Source: Alloalcanivorax balearicus MACL04 (GTDB lineage: Bacteria; Pseudomonadota; Gammaproteobacteria; Pseudomonadales; Alcanivoracaceae). From it: DNA of 57,019 bases. Shown here one piece after another: positions 1-8,675 of the stretch. The notes under the pieces are model-generated. The model did no database searches. It worked only from the letters and a program-made list of their open reading frames with translations, and was not told the DNA's origin. Each line of letters begins with the position of its first letter. Position 1 is the first letter of the stretch. The stretch covers positions 1 to 57,019 of the forward strand of contig NZ_ARXS01000029.1 of NCBI RefSeq assembly GCF_025532145.1, read 5' to 3'. Both the position numbers and the translations under genes were made by a program.

Positions 1-189
1 AATCCGTGTCTACTTAAATGGGGCCAGTCCAGCGAAAAAAATGCGATTCTGCAAAGGCCATTTGCGAATTCGCCACTCCTGATCCTAGTTGACAGGCTTG
101 TTGTTTATTTGCTTTTGAACGCGGAGGGGCTTGCCAGCTTTTGACCGCGGCCCCTATGGTTGGAGAGCAAGGTTACGTATTTCGCGCAG

Positions 190-232
190 CTATTAACTGT
201 TCACTCTTCACTGTTCCCTGCTTTTCACTGTC
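190..232. repeat. degenerate heptamer array, copy 1
   Basis: On the minus strand this stretch reads as successive 7-mers close to ACAGTGA (ACAGTGA, AGAGTGA, ACAGTTA, ATAGCTG) with a less regular start. The TGA stop of the DUF924 gene lies inside the first unit. A related array follows the antiporter gene at 8020-8054. The rest of 1-224 shows no convincing gene; a TTGACA hexamer at 89-94 has no clear partner -10. Confidence 0.6.
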
Positions 233-839
233 CATACCGCTTCGCATTCTCCAAAAACACCGTCTCCTCTTCCGTGTTCTCCCTGCCCAGCGCTTCGTTG
301 CGGTGGGGGAAGCGGCCGAAGCGGGCGACGACGTCGCGGTGTTCCTCGGCGAACTTGAGGTTATTTTCAATTTTGCTTTTCAAGTGTTCCGGCACCCGCT
401 CCAGCAGGGAGCGGAAGCAGGCGATGCCCTGGTTTTGCAGTGCCAGGTCCTCGGCGTGCATCAGCGGCATATAGAAGAACACCTGCCCGGCCCAGGGAAG
501 GCCGGTTTCCATACCGGTGGAGATACCTTCCAACGTCAGCGTGATCGCCTGATGGTCACCGGCGAAGGCCGCCGCCTCACCGCGATGGACGTTGCGACTG
601 AACTGGTCCAGTAACAGAATCAGGGCCAGCCGGGAGCGGGGATGGCGCTCCCAGGCCACCAGTTCCCGGTCCAGTGCCGCTTGCAAACGAGCACTGAATT
701 GCTCGCGAATGCGTGCATCCAGAGCGGCGCCGCCGGAGAACCATCGTCGCTCGCACTCCCCTGGCGGCCAGTCCCCCTGATCCAGCCCATCGAACCAAAA
801 GTCCAGGATATCGTTGTAAGGCACTTCAAAATTCATCAT
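225..839 (-). CDS. DUF924 family protein
   Basis: This 204-residue protein matches the DUF924 family (about 180-220 residues), recognisable by the N-terminal ILDFWFDG segment, a DQFSRN motif near residue 78 and an FAEEHRDVVARFGRFPHRN stretch near the C terminus. The family has a helical, TPR-like fold, is presumed cytoplasmic, and has no established reaction. The ATG at 839 overlaps the tesA stop codon by four bases (ATGA), so the two genes are translationally coupled. A second ATG follows immediately at 836. Function beyond the family name cannot be read from the sequence. Confidence 0.85.
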   Translation of the reverse strand: MMNFEVPYNDILDFWFDGLDQGDWPPGECERRWFSGGAALDARIREQFSARLQAALDRELVAWERHPRSRLALILLLDQFSRNVHRGEAAAFAGDHQAITLTLEGISTGMETGLPWAGQVFFYMPLMHAEDLALQNQGIACFRSLLERVPEHLKSKIENNLKFAEEHRDVVARFGRFPHRNEALGRENTEEETVFLENAKRYGQ

Positions 840-1450
840 TGCTGGCAGTCCTTCGGTAATACTTGCCGCAAAACCGGCCAGGCGTTATCCAGCAGGGTGG
901 GCTGGGCTTCGGCGGTGGGGTGAATGCCGTCGCTTTGGATCCGGCCGGCTTCCACCACGCCGTCGAGAAAAAACGGCACCCAGGGTAACTCATTGTTCTC
1001 CGCCACCTGTTTGAACACTGCCTCGAAACGTTCGGTATAGGCACGACCATAATTGGGTGGAATGCGCATTCCGAGCAGCACCACCCGGGCCCCGGCCTGT
1101 TGGCCGAGGGACACCATTTTTTCCAGATTGCCGGCCAGACGACTCGGCGGCAGGCCACGAAGGCCATCGTTACCGCCCAGTTCCAGCACCAGAACATCCG
1201 GCTGATGCCGCTCCAACAAGGCCGGCAGGCGGCTGACACCACCATCACTGGTCTCACCGCTCACCGACGCATTGATCACCGGCATCGCGGAACATTGACT
1301 TGCCAGTCGTTGTCCGAGAAGGTGCACCCAACCCTCCGTTTCTTGCAGACCGTAGCCGGCGCTGATGCTGTCACCCAGCACCACGATGCCCTGCGCGCGG
1401 CCCAGTAAAGGCGCGAGGAACAACAGTATGACCAACAGGCACCTCGACAT
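836..1450 (-). CDS. tesA: TesA-type acyl-CoA thioesterase I / lysophospholipase L1
   Basis: SGNH/GDSL hydrolase of 204 residues that cleaves acyl-CoA, acyl-ACP and lysophospholipid esters, normally in the periplasm. Residues 1-19 look like a signal peptide. The family blocks are present: GDSISAGYG with nucleophile Ser28, GGNDGLRG (block III) and DGIHPT with catalytic Asp174 and His177. Length matches E. coli TesA. It is divergent from the ybbA-type ATPase at 1449, as in E. coli, but here the two start codons overlap by two bases, so each promoter must lie inside the other gene. It is translationally coupled to the DUF924 gene downstream. Confidence 0.93.
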   Translation of the reverse strand: MSRCLLVILLFLAPLLGRAQGIVVLGDSISAGYGLQETEGWVHLLGQRLASQCSAMPVINASVSGETSDGGVSRLPALLERHQPDVLVLELGGNDGLRGLPPSRLAGNLEKMVSLGQQAGARVVLLGMRIPPNYGRAYTERFEAVFKQVAENNELPWVPFFLDGVVEAGRIQSDGIHPTAEAQPTLLDNAWPVLRQVLPKDCQQ

Positions 1451-2123
1451 GGCTTCTTCCCCTGTACTCGTGGCTCAACGGTTAACCAAAACGGTGGTCG
1501 CTCCGGAAGGCGATCTGACCTTGCTGCACGGTATCGATCTGGAGATCGCCGCCGGTGACAGTTTGGCCATCACCGGGCCTTCCGGTTCCGGTAAATCCAC
1601 CCTGCTCTCTCTGCTGGCCGGCCTGGATGTACCTTCCGGCGGCAACGTAACGCTGGCCGGACAGCCTTTCAGCGACCAGGACGAGGATACCCGGGCGGCC
1701 CTGCGCGGTCAGTATTGCAGCTTCGTGTTTCAGTCCTTTCATCTGGTCGCCGACCTCAGTGCGGTGGAAAACGTCATGCTGCCACTGGAAATCGCCGGCG
1801 ACCGCGAGGCCCGCGATAAAGCGCGCCTCTGGTTGCAACGGGTCGGCCTGGAGCCCCGGCAGCATCATTTTCCCGCGCAGTTGTCCGGCGGTGAGCAACA
1901 GAGGGTGGCTCTGGCCCGGGCCTTCGCCATGGCGCCGCGGGTGCTGTTCGCCGATGAACCCACCGGCAGTCTGGATCGCGCCAACGGGGAGCAGATCGCC
2001 GAGTTACTGTTCAGTCTGAATCGCGATCACGGCACCGCCCTGGTGCTGGTCACCCATGATCCGGAACTGGCCTCCCATTGCGCGCGCCATCGGCAACTGG
2101 TGGAGGGGCGTCTCGGTGACTGA
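1449..2123 (+). CDS. ybbA: YbbA/LolD-type ABC transporter ATP-binding protein
   Basis: ATPase subunit of 224 residues in the MacB/LolD class. Walker A is GPSGSGKST near residue 43, the signature is LSGGEQQRVALARA near 146, and Walker B is VLFADEPT near 167 with a downstream H-loop (VTHDP). I chose the ATG at 1449 over upstream in-frame ATGs at 1365 and 1428 because those lie inside tesA. The frame overlaps the permease gene that follows. The E. coli arrangement tesA<>ybbA-ybbP is reproduced. The substrate of YbbAP is not settled; export of hydrophobic or envelope-derived molecules is the usual proposal. Confidence 0.9.
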   Translation: MASSPVLVAQRLTKTVVAPEGDLTLLHGIDLEIAAGDSLAITGPSGSGKSTLLSLLAGLDVPSGGNVTLAGQPFSDQDEDTRAALRGQYCSFVFQSFHLVADLSAVENVMLPLEIAGDREARDKARLWLQRVGLEPRQHHFPAQLSGGEQQRVALARAFAMAPRVLFADEPTGSLDRANGEQIAELLFSLNRDHGTALVLVTHDPELASHCARHRQLVEGRLGD

Positions 2124-4563
2124 GCGGCTACTGCGCCCCTGGCGCTCCCCGGCGTTCCGGATCCAGGCGCTGGCGCTGTTGGTGGCCACCCTCGCCATCG
2201 CCACCGTGGTGCTGTTGCGCGGCGAGCTGGAGCATCGCTTCGCCACCCGCACCGCCGAGGCCATTGGCGGCGATCTGGTGCTCGAGGGCAGCGCGCCACC
2301 CAGCGATCAGCAAAAGGGCATGGTCAGCGATCTTGCCAGTGCCAACACTCTGACCTTCAGCAGCGTGTTGGTGCGTGACGACACCTTCGTGCTGGCCAGC
2401 GTCAAGGCGGTGGACCAAGGCTACCCTCTGTACGGTTTGGTGGCGGTGGCCGGGCAACGTTTCGCCGACCCGCGACGGGTGGATCACGGTCCCGCGCCCG
2501 GTGAGGTCTGGCTGGCCGGTACCGCCCTCGATCGCCTGGAGCAACAGGTCGGCGATACCGTCACCATCGGTGACCTGCCATTGCGGATCACCGCTGTGCT
2601 GGAACAGGAGCCGGATCAGGGCGCCGGTTTCTACAGCATGAATCCGCGCGTGCTGATGAACCTGGCCGACGTACCGGGTACCGGCATCATCGGCCCCGGC
2701 ACCCGGGCCCGTTACAAGCTGCACCTGCGCGCGCCGGGCGAGATGATGGCGCCTCTGATCGAACAGCTGACTCCGACACTGGCCGCCAACCAGGAACTGG
2801 AAACCCGCGACAACGCCGGATTACGCTCCATGGGGCCACTGCGCCAGTTAACCCTTTGGGGGCAATTGGCGGTGATGATGGTGGTGCTGTTGTGCGGCGG
2901 CGCGGTCTATCTGGCCGCCGGTGTGCGCAGCCTTGAGCAGGCCCGGCGCAGCGCGGTGATGAAGACCTTCGGCGCCTCCCGGGCCACGGTGCTGCGTTGG
3001 ATCCTGTCGCGCGAGCTGACCGCGCTGTTGCCGGCCATGCTGGCCGGGCTGGCGCTGGCGGTAGCGGCGTTTCTGGCTCTGCAACAGTGGCTCGGCGATA
3101 CCCTGGCCTGGAGACCGGGCCCGGGCAGCTGGCTGCTGCTGGCGCTGGCGCCGCTGGTGATCTGGGCCGGGTTCGCCCTGCCCCGTCTATGGCGGCTGGC
3201 GGATCTGCCGCCTCGTCAGATCCTGCAGCCGGAACCGTCCGCGCCGGTGGCCCGCACCGGCCTCAACCTGGTTGGCGCGTTGGCGGCACCGGTACTGGTG
3301 GCCATGGTGCTGTCCGGCTCACTGATGGAGTTGCTCCAGTTGCTCGGGCTGATGGTGGCGGTGGCAGTGGGCCTGCCCCTGTTGCTGTGGGGGCCGCTGC
3401 GCCTTGCCGACCGCCTCGGCGACCGCTGGCCACTGGCGCCCAGGCTGGCCCTGCGGCGACTGTCCCGACGTCCGCTGACCACCCTGCCGATGCTGTCGGC
3501 GCTGGTGCTGGCGCTGGCGATCATGTCCATGTCCAGTCACGTGGGTCAGCAACTACTGAGCCAATGGCGCGCCACGCTGCCGGAAAAGGCCCCCAACTAT
3601 TTCGTACTGAATCTGTTCGAGCCGGATCTGCCCGCGTTCCGGCAATGGCTGGATCGCCATGACGCGGAAACACCGCAGCTGTATCCGGTGGTACGCGGCC
3701 GGCTGGTGGAGGTCAACGGGCAGCCGGTCCGCGAGGCGGTGACCAAGGAAAGCGATGACCAGGAGCAAGGTGAGCGGGCCCTGAACCGGGATCTGTCGCT
3801 GACCGAAGGCGACACCCTGCCCGCCAGCAACCAGATCGCCTCCGGGCGCTGGCTCGACCCGGAACAGCCCGGCGAGGTCTCGGTGGAATCGGAACTGGCC
3901 GCGTCCCTGGGGCTGCAGGTGGGTGACCAACTGCGCTTCACCGGTGTCTCCGGCGAACTGAGCGCCACCATCGTTGGTCTGCGGGAGGTGGACTGGGAAA
4001 GTTTTCAACCTAATTTCTACTTCATGTTCAGCCCCGGGACGCTGGACGGCGAGGATCGCTACTGGCTGACCAGCTTCTATCTGGACGAGGCCAACAGCGG
4101 CGCCCTGCCCGATCTGATCCGCGCTTTTCCGCAAATCACCTTGCTGGACGTGAACGCGCTATTGGGGCAGGCACAGGTTCTGATCGCCCAAGCCAGCCGC
4201 GCAGCTTTGGCCCTCGCCGCGTTACTGCTGGCCAGCAGCGTCCTGGTCATGGCCGCGGCCTGGCTCGCCGGCAGCGGTCAACGGCGGAAGGACGACGCTC
4301 TGTTGCGCGTGCTCGGCGGCAGCCGCTCGCTGCTGCGGCGGGTGGCGACGATTGAACAGCTCTGGTTGATGGGCGGTGCCGCCGTGTTCGCACTGGTGCT
4401 GCACTTTCTGGCGCTGTGGCCCCTGGGCCAGCGTATGTTCGACGGTGACCTGCCGCTGTCTCCGTGGATGCTGCTGCCCTGGGCGGTGGTGCTGCCGTGG
4501 CTGGCGGTACAGCGGATTCTGCCCCACCGCACCGGCCCGCCGCTGGCGCGGTTGAGCGGTTAA
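2116..4563 (+). CDS. ybbP: YbbP-like ABC transporter permease (FtsX-like domains)
   Basis: Large inner-membrane permease of 815 residues, close to the size of E. coli YbbP. One membrane helix lies near the N terminus and is followed by a long extracytoplasmic domain. Then come two clusters of membrane helices with FtsX-type character (AVMKTFGASRATVLRWIL and a repeat near the C terminus reading DALLRVLGGSRSLLRRV), separated by a second extracytoplasmic domain. I favour the GTG at 2116, giving an 8-bp overlap with the ATPase gene, over the ATG at 2056, which would overlap by 68 bp. It should form the membrane part of the transporter energised by the preceding ATPase. Confidence 0.88.
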   Translation: MTERLLRPWRSPAFRIQALALLVATLAIATVVLLRGELEHRFATRTAEAIGGDLVLEGSAPPSDQQKGMVSDLASANTLTFSSVLVRDDTFVLASVKAVDQGYPLYGLVAVAGQRFADPRRVDHGPAPGEVWLAGTALDRLEQQVGDTVTIGDLPLRITAVLEQEPDQGAGFYSMNPRVLMNLADVPGTGIIGPGTRARYKLHLRAPGEMMAPLIEQLTPTLAANQELETRDNAGLRSMGPLRQLTLWGQLAVMMVVLLCGGAVYLAAGVRSLEQARRSAVMKTFGASRATVLRWILSRELTALLPAMLAGLALAVAAFLALQQWLGDTLAWRPGPGSWLLLALAPLVIWAGFALPRLWRLADLPPRQILQPEPSAPVARTGLNLVGALAAPVLVAMVLSGSLMELLQLLGLMVAVAVGLPLLLWGPLRLADRLGDRWPLAPRLALRRLSRRPLTTLPMLSALVLALAIMSMSSHVGQQLLSQWRATLPEKAPNYFVLNLFEPDLPAFRQWLDRHDAETPQLYPVVRGRLVEVNGQPVREAVTKESDDQEQGERALNRDLSLTEGDTLPASNQIASGRWLDPEQPGEVSVESELAASLGLQVGDQLRFTGVSGELSATIVGLREVDWESFQPNFYFMFSPGTLDGEDRYWLTSFYLDEANSGALPDLIRAFPQITLLDVNALLGQAQVLIAQASRAALALAALLLASSVLVMAAAWLAGSGQRRKDDALLRVLGGSRSLLRRVATIEQLWLMGGAAVFALVLHFLALWPLGQRMFDGDLPLSPWMLLPWAVVLPWLAVQRILPHRTGPPLARLSG

Positions 4564-4575
4564 AACATCGACCGT

Positions 4576-4670
4576 ACTACGAAGCCGCTGTGGGAGCTTG
4601 CTCTGCAAGCGAATCTTTTGGCCGAGAGCCCATTCGCTTGCAGGCAAGCTCCCACAGCGGCCTTGTAGTA
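4576..4670. repeat. REP-like hairpin, subtype A, copy 1
   Basis: The left arm is built from CTGTGGGAGCTTGC plus CTGCAAGCGAAT, and the right arm is its inverted complement (ATTCGCTTGCAGGCAAGC, then TCCCACAG). The arms extend outward to TACTACGAAGCCG / CGGCCTTGTAGTA. The element lies between the convergent ybbP and MFS genes. The left arm carries CTCTGCAAG where other copies have CCTGCAAG. Confidence 0.9.
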
Positions 4671-4692
4671 AATGCCTGGCGTCCGGCGATTC

Positions 4693-5871
4693 TCAGCTCC
4701 GCCGCGCCAGGCCCCAATAGCATCCCAATGCCGCCAGCGCCGTCGCCGCCATCAGTCCGGTCATCGGCAGCGGGGTACCGTCATGGATCATGCCCAATCC
4801 GGTGCCGATCAACCCCGCCAGTAAAAACTGCAGGCAGCCGTTGAGGCCGGTGGCAGCACCGGAATCGCTGTCGAAATAGGCGAGGAAGCTGGCGATGGCG
4901 TTGGGGATAATCAGCGCGCCCATTCCCGCCACCATCATGATCAGCGGCACCGTGTTCCACAGCGACAGGGTTCCGGCCAGCGTCAGCACCAATAAGGCCA
5001 GTGCCGACAACGTCTGAATCACCAGCGCCACACCGAGAATGTCGGCACCGCGATAGCGGCGCAGCAGCAATACATTGAGCCGGTTAAGGCTGAGCATGGT
5101 GAGAATGTTGCATCCGAAATAGATTGGGAAACGGGTTTCGTCGATACCGAAATAATCAATGTAGAGGAACGCCGCGTCGGTGATGAAGATGAACATGGCG
5201 GAGAACCCCAGACTGTTGGCAAGGATGAACCCCATCGCCGCCCGTTGCCGCAACACCCGACCGTAGGCGGCGAACATGCGATGGCGCAACGGCTCCGGAT
5301 CCACCTTCGGCACCACCGTGGGCAGCGCGAACCGCAATACCAGCACCGCCACCACCGCATAAACCGCCAGGAACAAGAAGATGCTCTGCCAGCCCAACAG
5401 CTTCAATAAAGCGGCGCCGATGGCCGGCGCCAGCAACGGCGCCATCAGCATCACCAATCCGATGGTGGTCAGCACCCTGCCAGCGTCCGGGCCGGTAAAA
5501 TGGTCCCGCACCGAAGCGGCGCAGATCACCACCGTGGCGCCACCACCAACGGCCTGCACCACTCGCAGCAGATAGAGCGTTTGTACGCTCTCGGTGACGG
5601 CGATGGCGAGACTGGCGAGAAAGAACACCAACAGCCCCACGTAGGCCACCGGCTTGCGCCCGAAGTGATCGGACAACGGACCGCCCAGCCATTGTCCCAG
5701 CGCCACCCCGATCACATAGAAGCTCACCGACAGCTCCACCGCGTGCACCGCCACGCCGAAATCATCGGCCATGGTCGGCAATGCCGGCAGATAGGTGTCG
5801 ATGGCCAGCGGCCCGAGGGCCACCAGACTGCCCAGCATGATCGCCAGGCGCGTGGGGGAAATCGCAGACAT
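4693..5871 (-). CDS. Bcr/CflA family MFS drug exporter
   Basis: Inner-membrane transporter of 392 residues with about 12 predicted helices. The N-terminal DTYLPALP motif (residues 25-32) is typical of Bcr/CflA proteins, which expel drugs such as bicyclomycin or chloramphenicol in exchange for protons. MFS motif A is GGPLSDHFGRKP at 63-74, and a motif-C-like GPDAG/GLVMLMAPLLAPAIG stretch lies in helix 5. The ATG at 5871 has a GGAG ribosome site five bases upstream. It is convergent with ybbP across a REP-like hairpin. Actual substrates cannot be predicted. Confidence 0.9.
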   Translation of the reverse strand: MSAISPTRLAIMLGSLVALGPLAIDTYLPALPTMADDFGVAVHAVELSVSFYVIGVALGQWLGGPLSDHFGRKPVAYVGLLVFFLASLAIAVTESVQTLYLLRVVQAVGGGATVVICAASVRDHFTGPDAGRVLTTIGLVMLMAPLLAPAIGAALLKLLGWQSIFLFLAVYAVVAVLVLRFALPTVVPKVDPEPLRHRMFAAYGRVLRQRAAMGFILANSLGFSAMFIFITDAAFLYIDYFGIDETRFPIYFGCNILTMLSLNRLNVLLLRRYRGADILGVALVIQTLSALALLVLTLAGTLSLWNTVPLIMMVAGMGALIIPNAIASFLAYFDSDSGAATGLNGCLQFLLAGLIGTGLGMIHDGTPLPMTGLMAATALAALGCYWGLARRS

Positions 5872-6164
5872 ACAGGCTCCGTTTTTTGGCGAACGGCGTC
5901 CCTCACCCGTCGGGTCTCACGGGGTTCGCCAAGGGCACAAGCGGGGTGCGCGACGCCGGCCAGCGTGGCCGGGCGGTCACAAGATTAACACCGGCGGCAC
6001 CATTTCCCCAGCTTCGCGGCGGAATCCATCCGATCCGTCATGGAGGAATCACCAACCATTGAAGAATCAGTGGTCGTGGACGGTTCCGATACGACCGGTC
6101 AGGCCCTACACTTGCGCAAATGCCCCGGGCCACCGGGCACCCCCAAGCCAGTAAAAGGATGTCC

Positions 6165-8015
6165 ATGGAACTGACTCTTCCGATCCAGCTTGCCCTGATC
6201 GTGGTGGTGGCCTTTCTATGCCAATGGGGCGCCTGGCGCCTCAAGCTGCCGGCGATTCTGCCGCTACTGTTGTCCGGTCTGCTGCTGGGTGGCGGCCTCG
6301 GGCTGATCGATCCCAAAGCCATGTTCGGGGATCTGTTACTGCCCAGCGTGTCCCTGGCGGTGTCGATCATCCTGTTTGAAGGCGCGCTCACTCTCAAGTT
6401 CGATGAAATACGCGGTCTGGAGCGCACCGTGCGCCGGCTGGTGACCTGGGGGGCCCTGGTCACCTGGGCGGTGGTCACCGTCGCCACCTGGTACTTTCTC
6501 GAGCTGCCACTGGATATGGCGTTGCTGTTCGGTGCCTTGGTGGTGGTCACCGGTCCCACCGTTATCGTCCCGCTGCTGCGCAGCGTGCGCCCGGTCAGCA
6601 GTGTGTCGCGGTTACTGCGTTGGGAGGGCATCGTCATCGATCCTCTTGGCGCCGTTCTGGTGGTACTGGCCTATGAGCTGGTGGCGGCCACTGGCCAGGG
6701 TGCTTTGCTGCACGGTCTGTGGTTGTTCGCCCAATCCATGGTGCTGGGCGTCGTGATCGGTTCCGTGGTGGCGTTCATGCTGGCCTTCCTGCTCAAGCGT
6801 CATCTGGTCCCGGAATACCTGCGCAGCTTCCTGGTGCTGTCCGTGGTGGTGGGCGAATTCGTGCTGGCCAACTGGCTTGGCGAGGAATCCGGGCTGGTGG
6901 CGGTCACCGCCACCGGTATCGTGCTGGCCAACCTCAAGGGCGTGCGCACCGACGATATTCTCCACTTCAAGGAGAACCTGTCGGTGATGCTGATTTCGGT
7001 GCTGTTCATCGTCCTCGCCGCCCGCCTGGACATGGCCCAGCTGGCGCAACTGGGCAGCGCTACCCTGGTGGTGTTGCTGGTGGTGCAACTGGTGGCCCGG
7101 CCGTTGTCGGTCTGGGTGTCCACTCTCGGCAGCAAACTCAACTGGCGGGAGAAAGCGCTGCTCGCCTGGATCGCGCCGCGCGGCATCGTCGCCGCGGCGG
7201 TTTCCGCCCTGTTCGCGGAGCGCCTGGAAAGCAACGGCGTGGAAGGCGCCGAGTTGCTGGTGCCGCTGACCTTCTCGGTGATCATTGGCACGGTGGCGCT
7301 GCAGAGCCTGACCGCGCGACCGCTGGCGCGCCTGCTGAAAGTGGCGGAACCGGCGCCACGCGGCTTCCTCATCATCGGTGCCAATCCGGTGGCTCGAGCC
7401 ATCGGCAAGGCGCTCAATCAGAACGGCTTCCCGGCCATGGTTACCGATTCCAGCTGGGAGAATATCCGCGCGGCGCGGATGGCCGGCCTGGCCACTTACT
7501 ACGGCAACGCGGTTTCCAGCCACGCCGACCAGTACCTGGATCTGGTGGGCTACGGCAAGCTGTTGGCGATGAGCCCGCGGCGGGAAATGAACGCGGTGGC
7601 GACCATGCGCTATCGCTTGGAATTCGGCGAGCGCAACGTCTACAGCCTGCCCTGGTCCGGCGATAAGGAAGAGAAACACGAGATTGCTTCCCAGCATCGC
7701 GGCGGCACTTTATTCGACGAGGATCTCACCTACGCCCGGCTCGCCAGCCTGATCAGTCAGGGTGCCGAAGTACGCAAAACGCGACTCACCGACGAATTCG
7801 ATTACGCCGCCTACCTGCAGGTGGAAGATAGGCAGGTGTGGCCGCTGTTCGCGGTGGATACCCGTGATCGCATCCATGTTTTCAGCGCCAACAACCGCCC
7901 TGAACCGAAATCCGGTTGGTCTCTGTTCGGTCTGATCCGCGAGGACGACGCCAAGGAAGCGGCGAAGGAAAAAAGCAACGGTGACAACGGCAATGGCTCC
8001 GCCCTGCCGGGGTAA
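6165..8015 (+). CDS. CPA1/NhaP-type cation:proton antiporter with nucleotide-binding-like tail
   Basis: Membrane antiporter of 616 residues. About 12 helices occupy residues 1-390, with FEGALTLKFDEI (71-82), VVTGPTVIVPLLR (127-139) and EGIVIDPLGAV carrying the transport Asp159. From about residue 400 there is a soluble domain starting RGFLIIGANPVARAIGKA, resembling a degenerate TrkA-N/RCK Rossmann fold. The C-terminal tail is charged and ends in a Gly/Asn-rich stretch. I prefer the ATG at 6165, spaced five bases from AAGGA, over 6159. It likely exchanges Na+ or K+ for protons, with the tail acting as a regulatory sensor. The 293 bp upstream is non-coding and serves two divergent genes. Confidence 0.88.
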   Translation: MELTLPIQLALIVVVAFLCQWGAWRLKLPAILPLLLSGLLLGGGLGLIDPKAMFGDLLLPSVSLAVSIILFEGALTLKFDEIRGLERTVRRLVTWGALVTWAVVTVATWYFLELPLDMALLFGALVVVTGPTVIVPLLRSVRPVSSVSRLLRWEGIVIDPLGAVLVVLAYELVAATGQGALLHGLWLFAQSMVLGVVIGSVVAFMLAFLLKRHLVPEYLRSFLVLSVVVGEFVLANWLGEESGLVAVTATGIVLANLKGVRTDDILHFKENLSVMLISVLFIVLAARLDMAQLAQLGSATLVVLLVVQLVARPLSVWVSTLGSKLNWREKALLAWIAPRGIVAAAVSALFAERLESNGVEGAELLVPLTFSVIIGTVALQSLTARPLARLLKVAEPAPRGFLIIGANPVARAIGKALNQNGFPAMVTDSSWENIRAARMAGLATYYGNAVSSHADQYLDLVGYGKLLAMSPRREMNAVATMRYRLEFGERNVYSLPWSGDKEEKHEIASQHRGGTLFDEDLTYARLASLISQGAEVRKTRLTDEFDYAAYLQVEDRQVWPLFAVDTRDRIHVFSANNRPEPKSGWSLFGLIREDDAKEAAKEKSNGDNGNGSALPG

Positions 8016-8019
8016 AGGC

Positions 8020-8054
8020 AGTTGACAGTTGATAGTGGACAGTTGACAGCGAAA
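8020..8054. repeat. degenerate heptamer array, copy 2
   Basis: Five consecutive 7-mers starting at 8020: AGTTGAC, AGTTGAT, AGTGGAC, AGTTGAC and AGCGAAA. They begin five bases after the antiporter stop codon. The unit resembles the array at 190-232, which likewise sits at the 3' end of a gene. Confidence 0.8.
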
Positions 8055-8077
8055 AGAGCATTGCGAGCCGAGGTTTT

Positions 8078-8153
8078 CTGTGGGAGCTTGCCTGCAAGCG
8101 AATGTTGCAAACGCTTTAGCGAACCCCATTCGCTTGCAGGCAAGCTCCCACAG
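8078..8153. repeat. REP-like hairpin, subtype A, copy 2
   Basis: Perfect 26-bp inverted arms (8078-8103 and 8128-8153) beginning CTGTGGGAGCTTGCCTGC, with a 24-base loop. It lies between the convergent antiporter and merR genes. It could help end transcription from both sides, although no T-run follows. Confidence 0.93.
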
Positions 8154-8156
8154 CGG

Positions 8157-8630
8157 CTAACCCCTGATGGGGGCGGACGTCATATTCTCGCGATGGTCAC
8201 AGGCGACAGGCGCCGTCGCCTCGCCAATCCGCTCGAAGGAGTCGATCAACCCGCACACCCGGCCGTCGGCTAAATGCCGATCCGGCGTGTCTTCCCAGAC
8301 CGCCATCGCCTGGCGCATACGCTGACTCAGCGCCTGCAATTCCTGGATGCGCTCTTCCACCTCACCGAGCCGGGTTTCGATCAAATCACGGACCCGCGGG
8401 CAAGGCGTCTGCCCGGCGCCACTGGCGGACATCAACTCCGACACATCACTGAGCGTGAAGCCGAGACTGCGGGCCTTGAGGGCAAAGCGCAGCCGGCGCA
8501 AATCCTCGGCGCCATACTCCCGGTAGCCATTGTGCGGATTACGGCGCGGCGCCAGTAATCCCAGATCGGTGTAGTGGCGCACGGTTTCCGTGGTGGTGTC
8601 CGCACGGCGTGCCAGATCCGTCACGCGCAT
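8157..8630 (-). CDS. MerR family transcriptional regulator, metal-sensor-like
   Basis: Regulator of 157 residues. Residues 1-67 are a MerR winged helix-turn-helix (VTDLARRADTTTETVRHY, then NGYREYG). A long dimerisation helix follows, and the C terminus carries Cys77 (TPCPRV), Cys126 (GRVCGL), Cys144 and His146 (ACDH). Cys77 matches the first metal-binding Cys of ZntR/CadR/PbrR proteins, but the second and third are displaced by about 14 and 25 residues. No metal exporter is adjacent. It is the last gene in the minus-strand run that begins with the AGPS-like gene, 45 bp after the kinase, so it may control that cassette or simply be a neighbour. Confidence 0.85.
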   Translation of the reverse strand: MRVTDLARRADTTTETVRHYTDLGLLAPRRNPHNGYREYGAEDLRRLRFALKARSLGFTLSDVSELMSASGAGQTPCPRVRDLIETRLGEVEERIQELQALSQRMRQAMAVWEDTPDRHLADGRVCGLIDSFERIGEATAPVACDHRENMTSAPIRG

Positions 8631-8675
8631 AGTACTCTCCCTTCATTGACCAGACGGTTAACAGCCGCGGACCGC

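Noticed and set aside
89-94. TTGACA promoter near the left edge
   Set aside because: No acceptable -10 at 16-18 bp and no plus-strand gene downstream; the next gene is on the opposite strand.
2056-2115. Upstream ATG start for the YbbP-type permease
   Set aside because: It lies 68 bp inside the ATPase gene and adds residues without permease character; GTG 2116 gives the typical short overlap.
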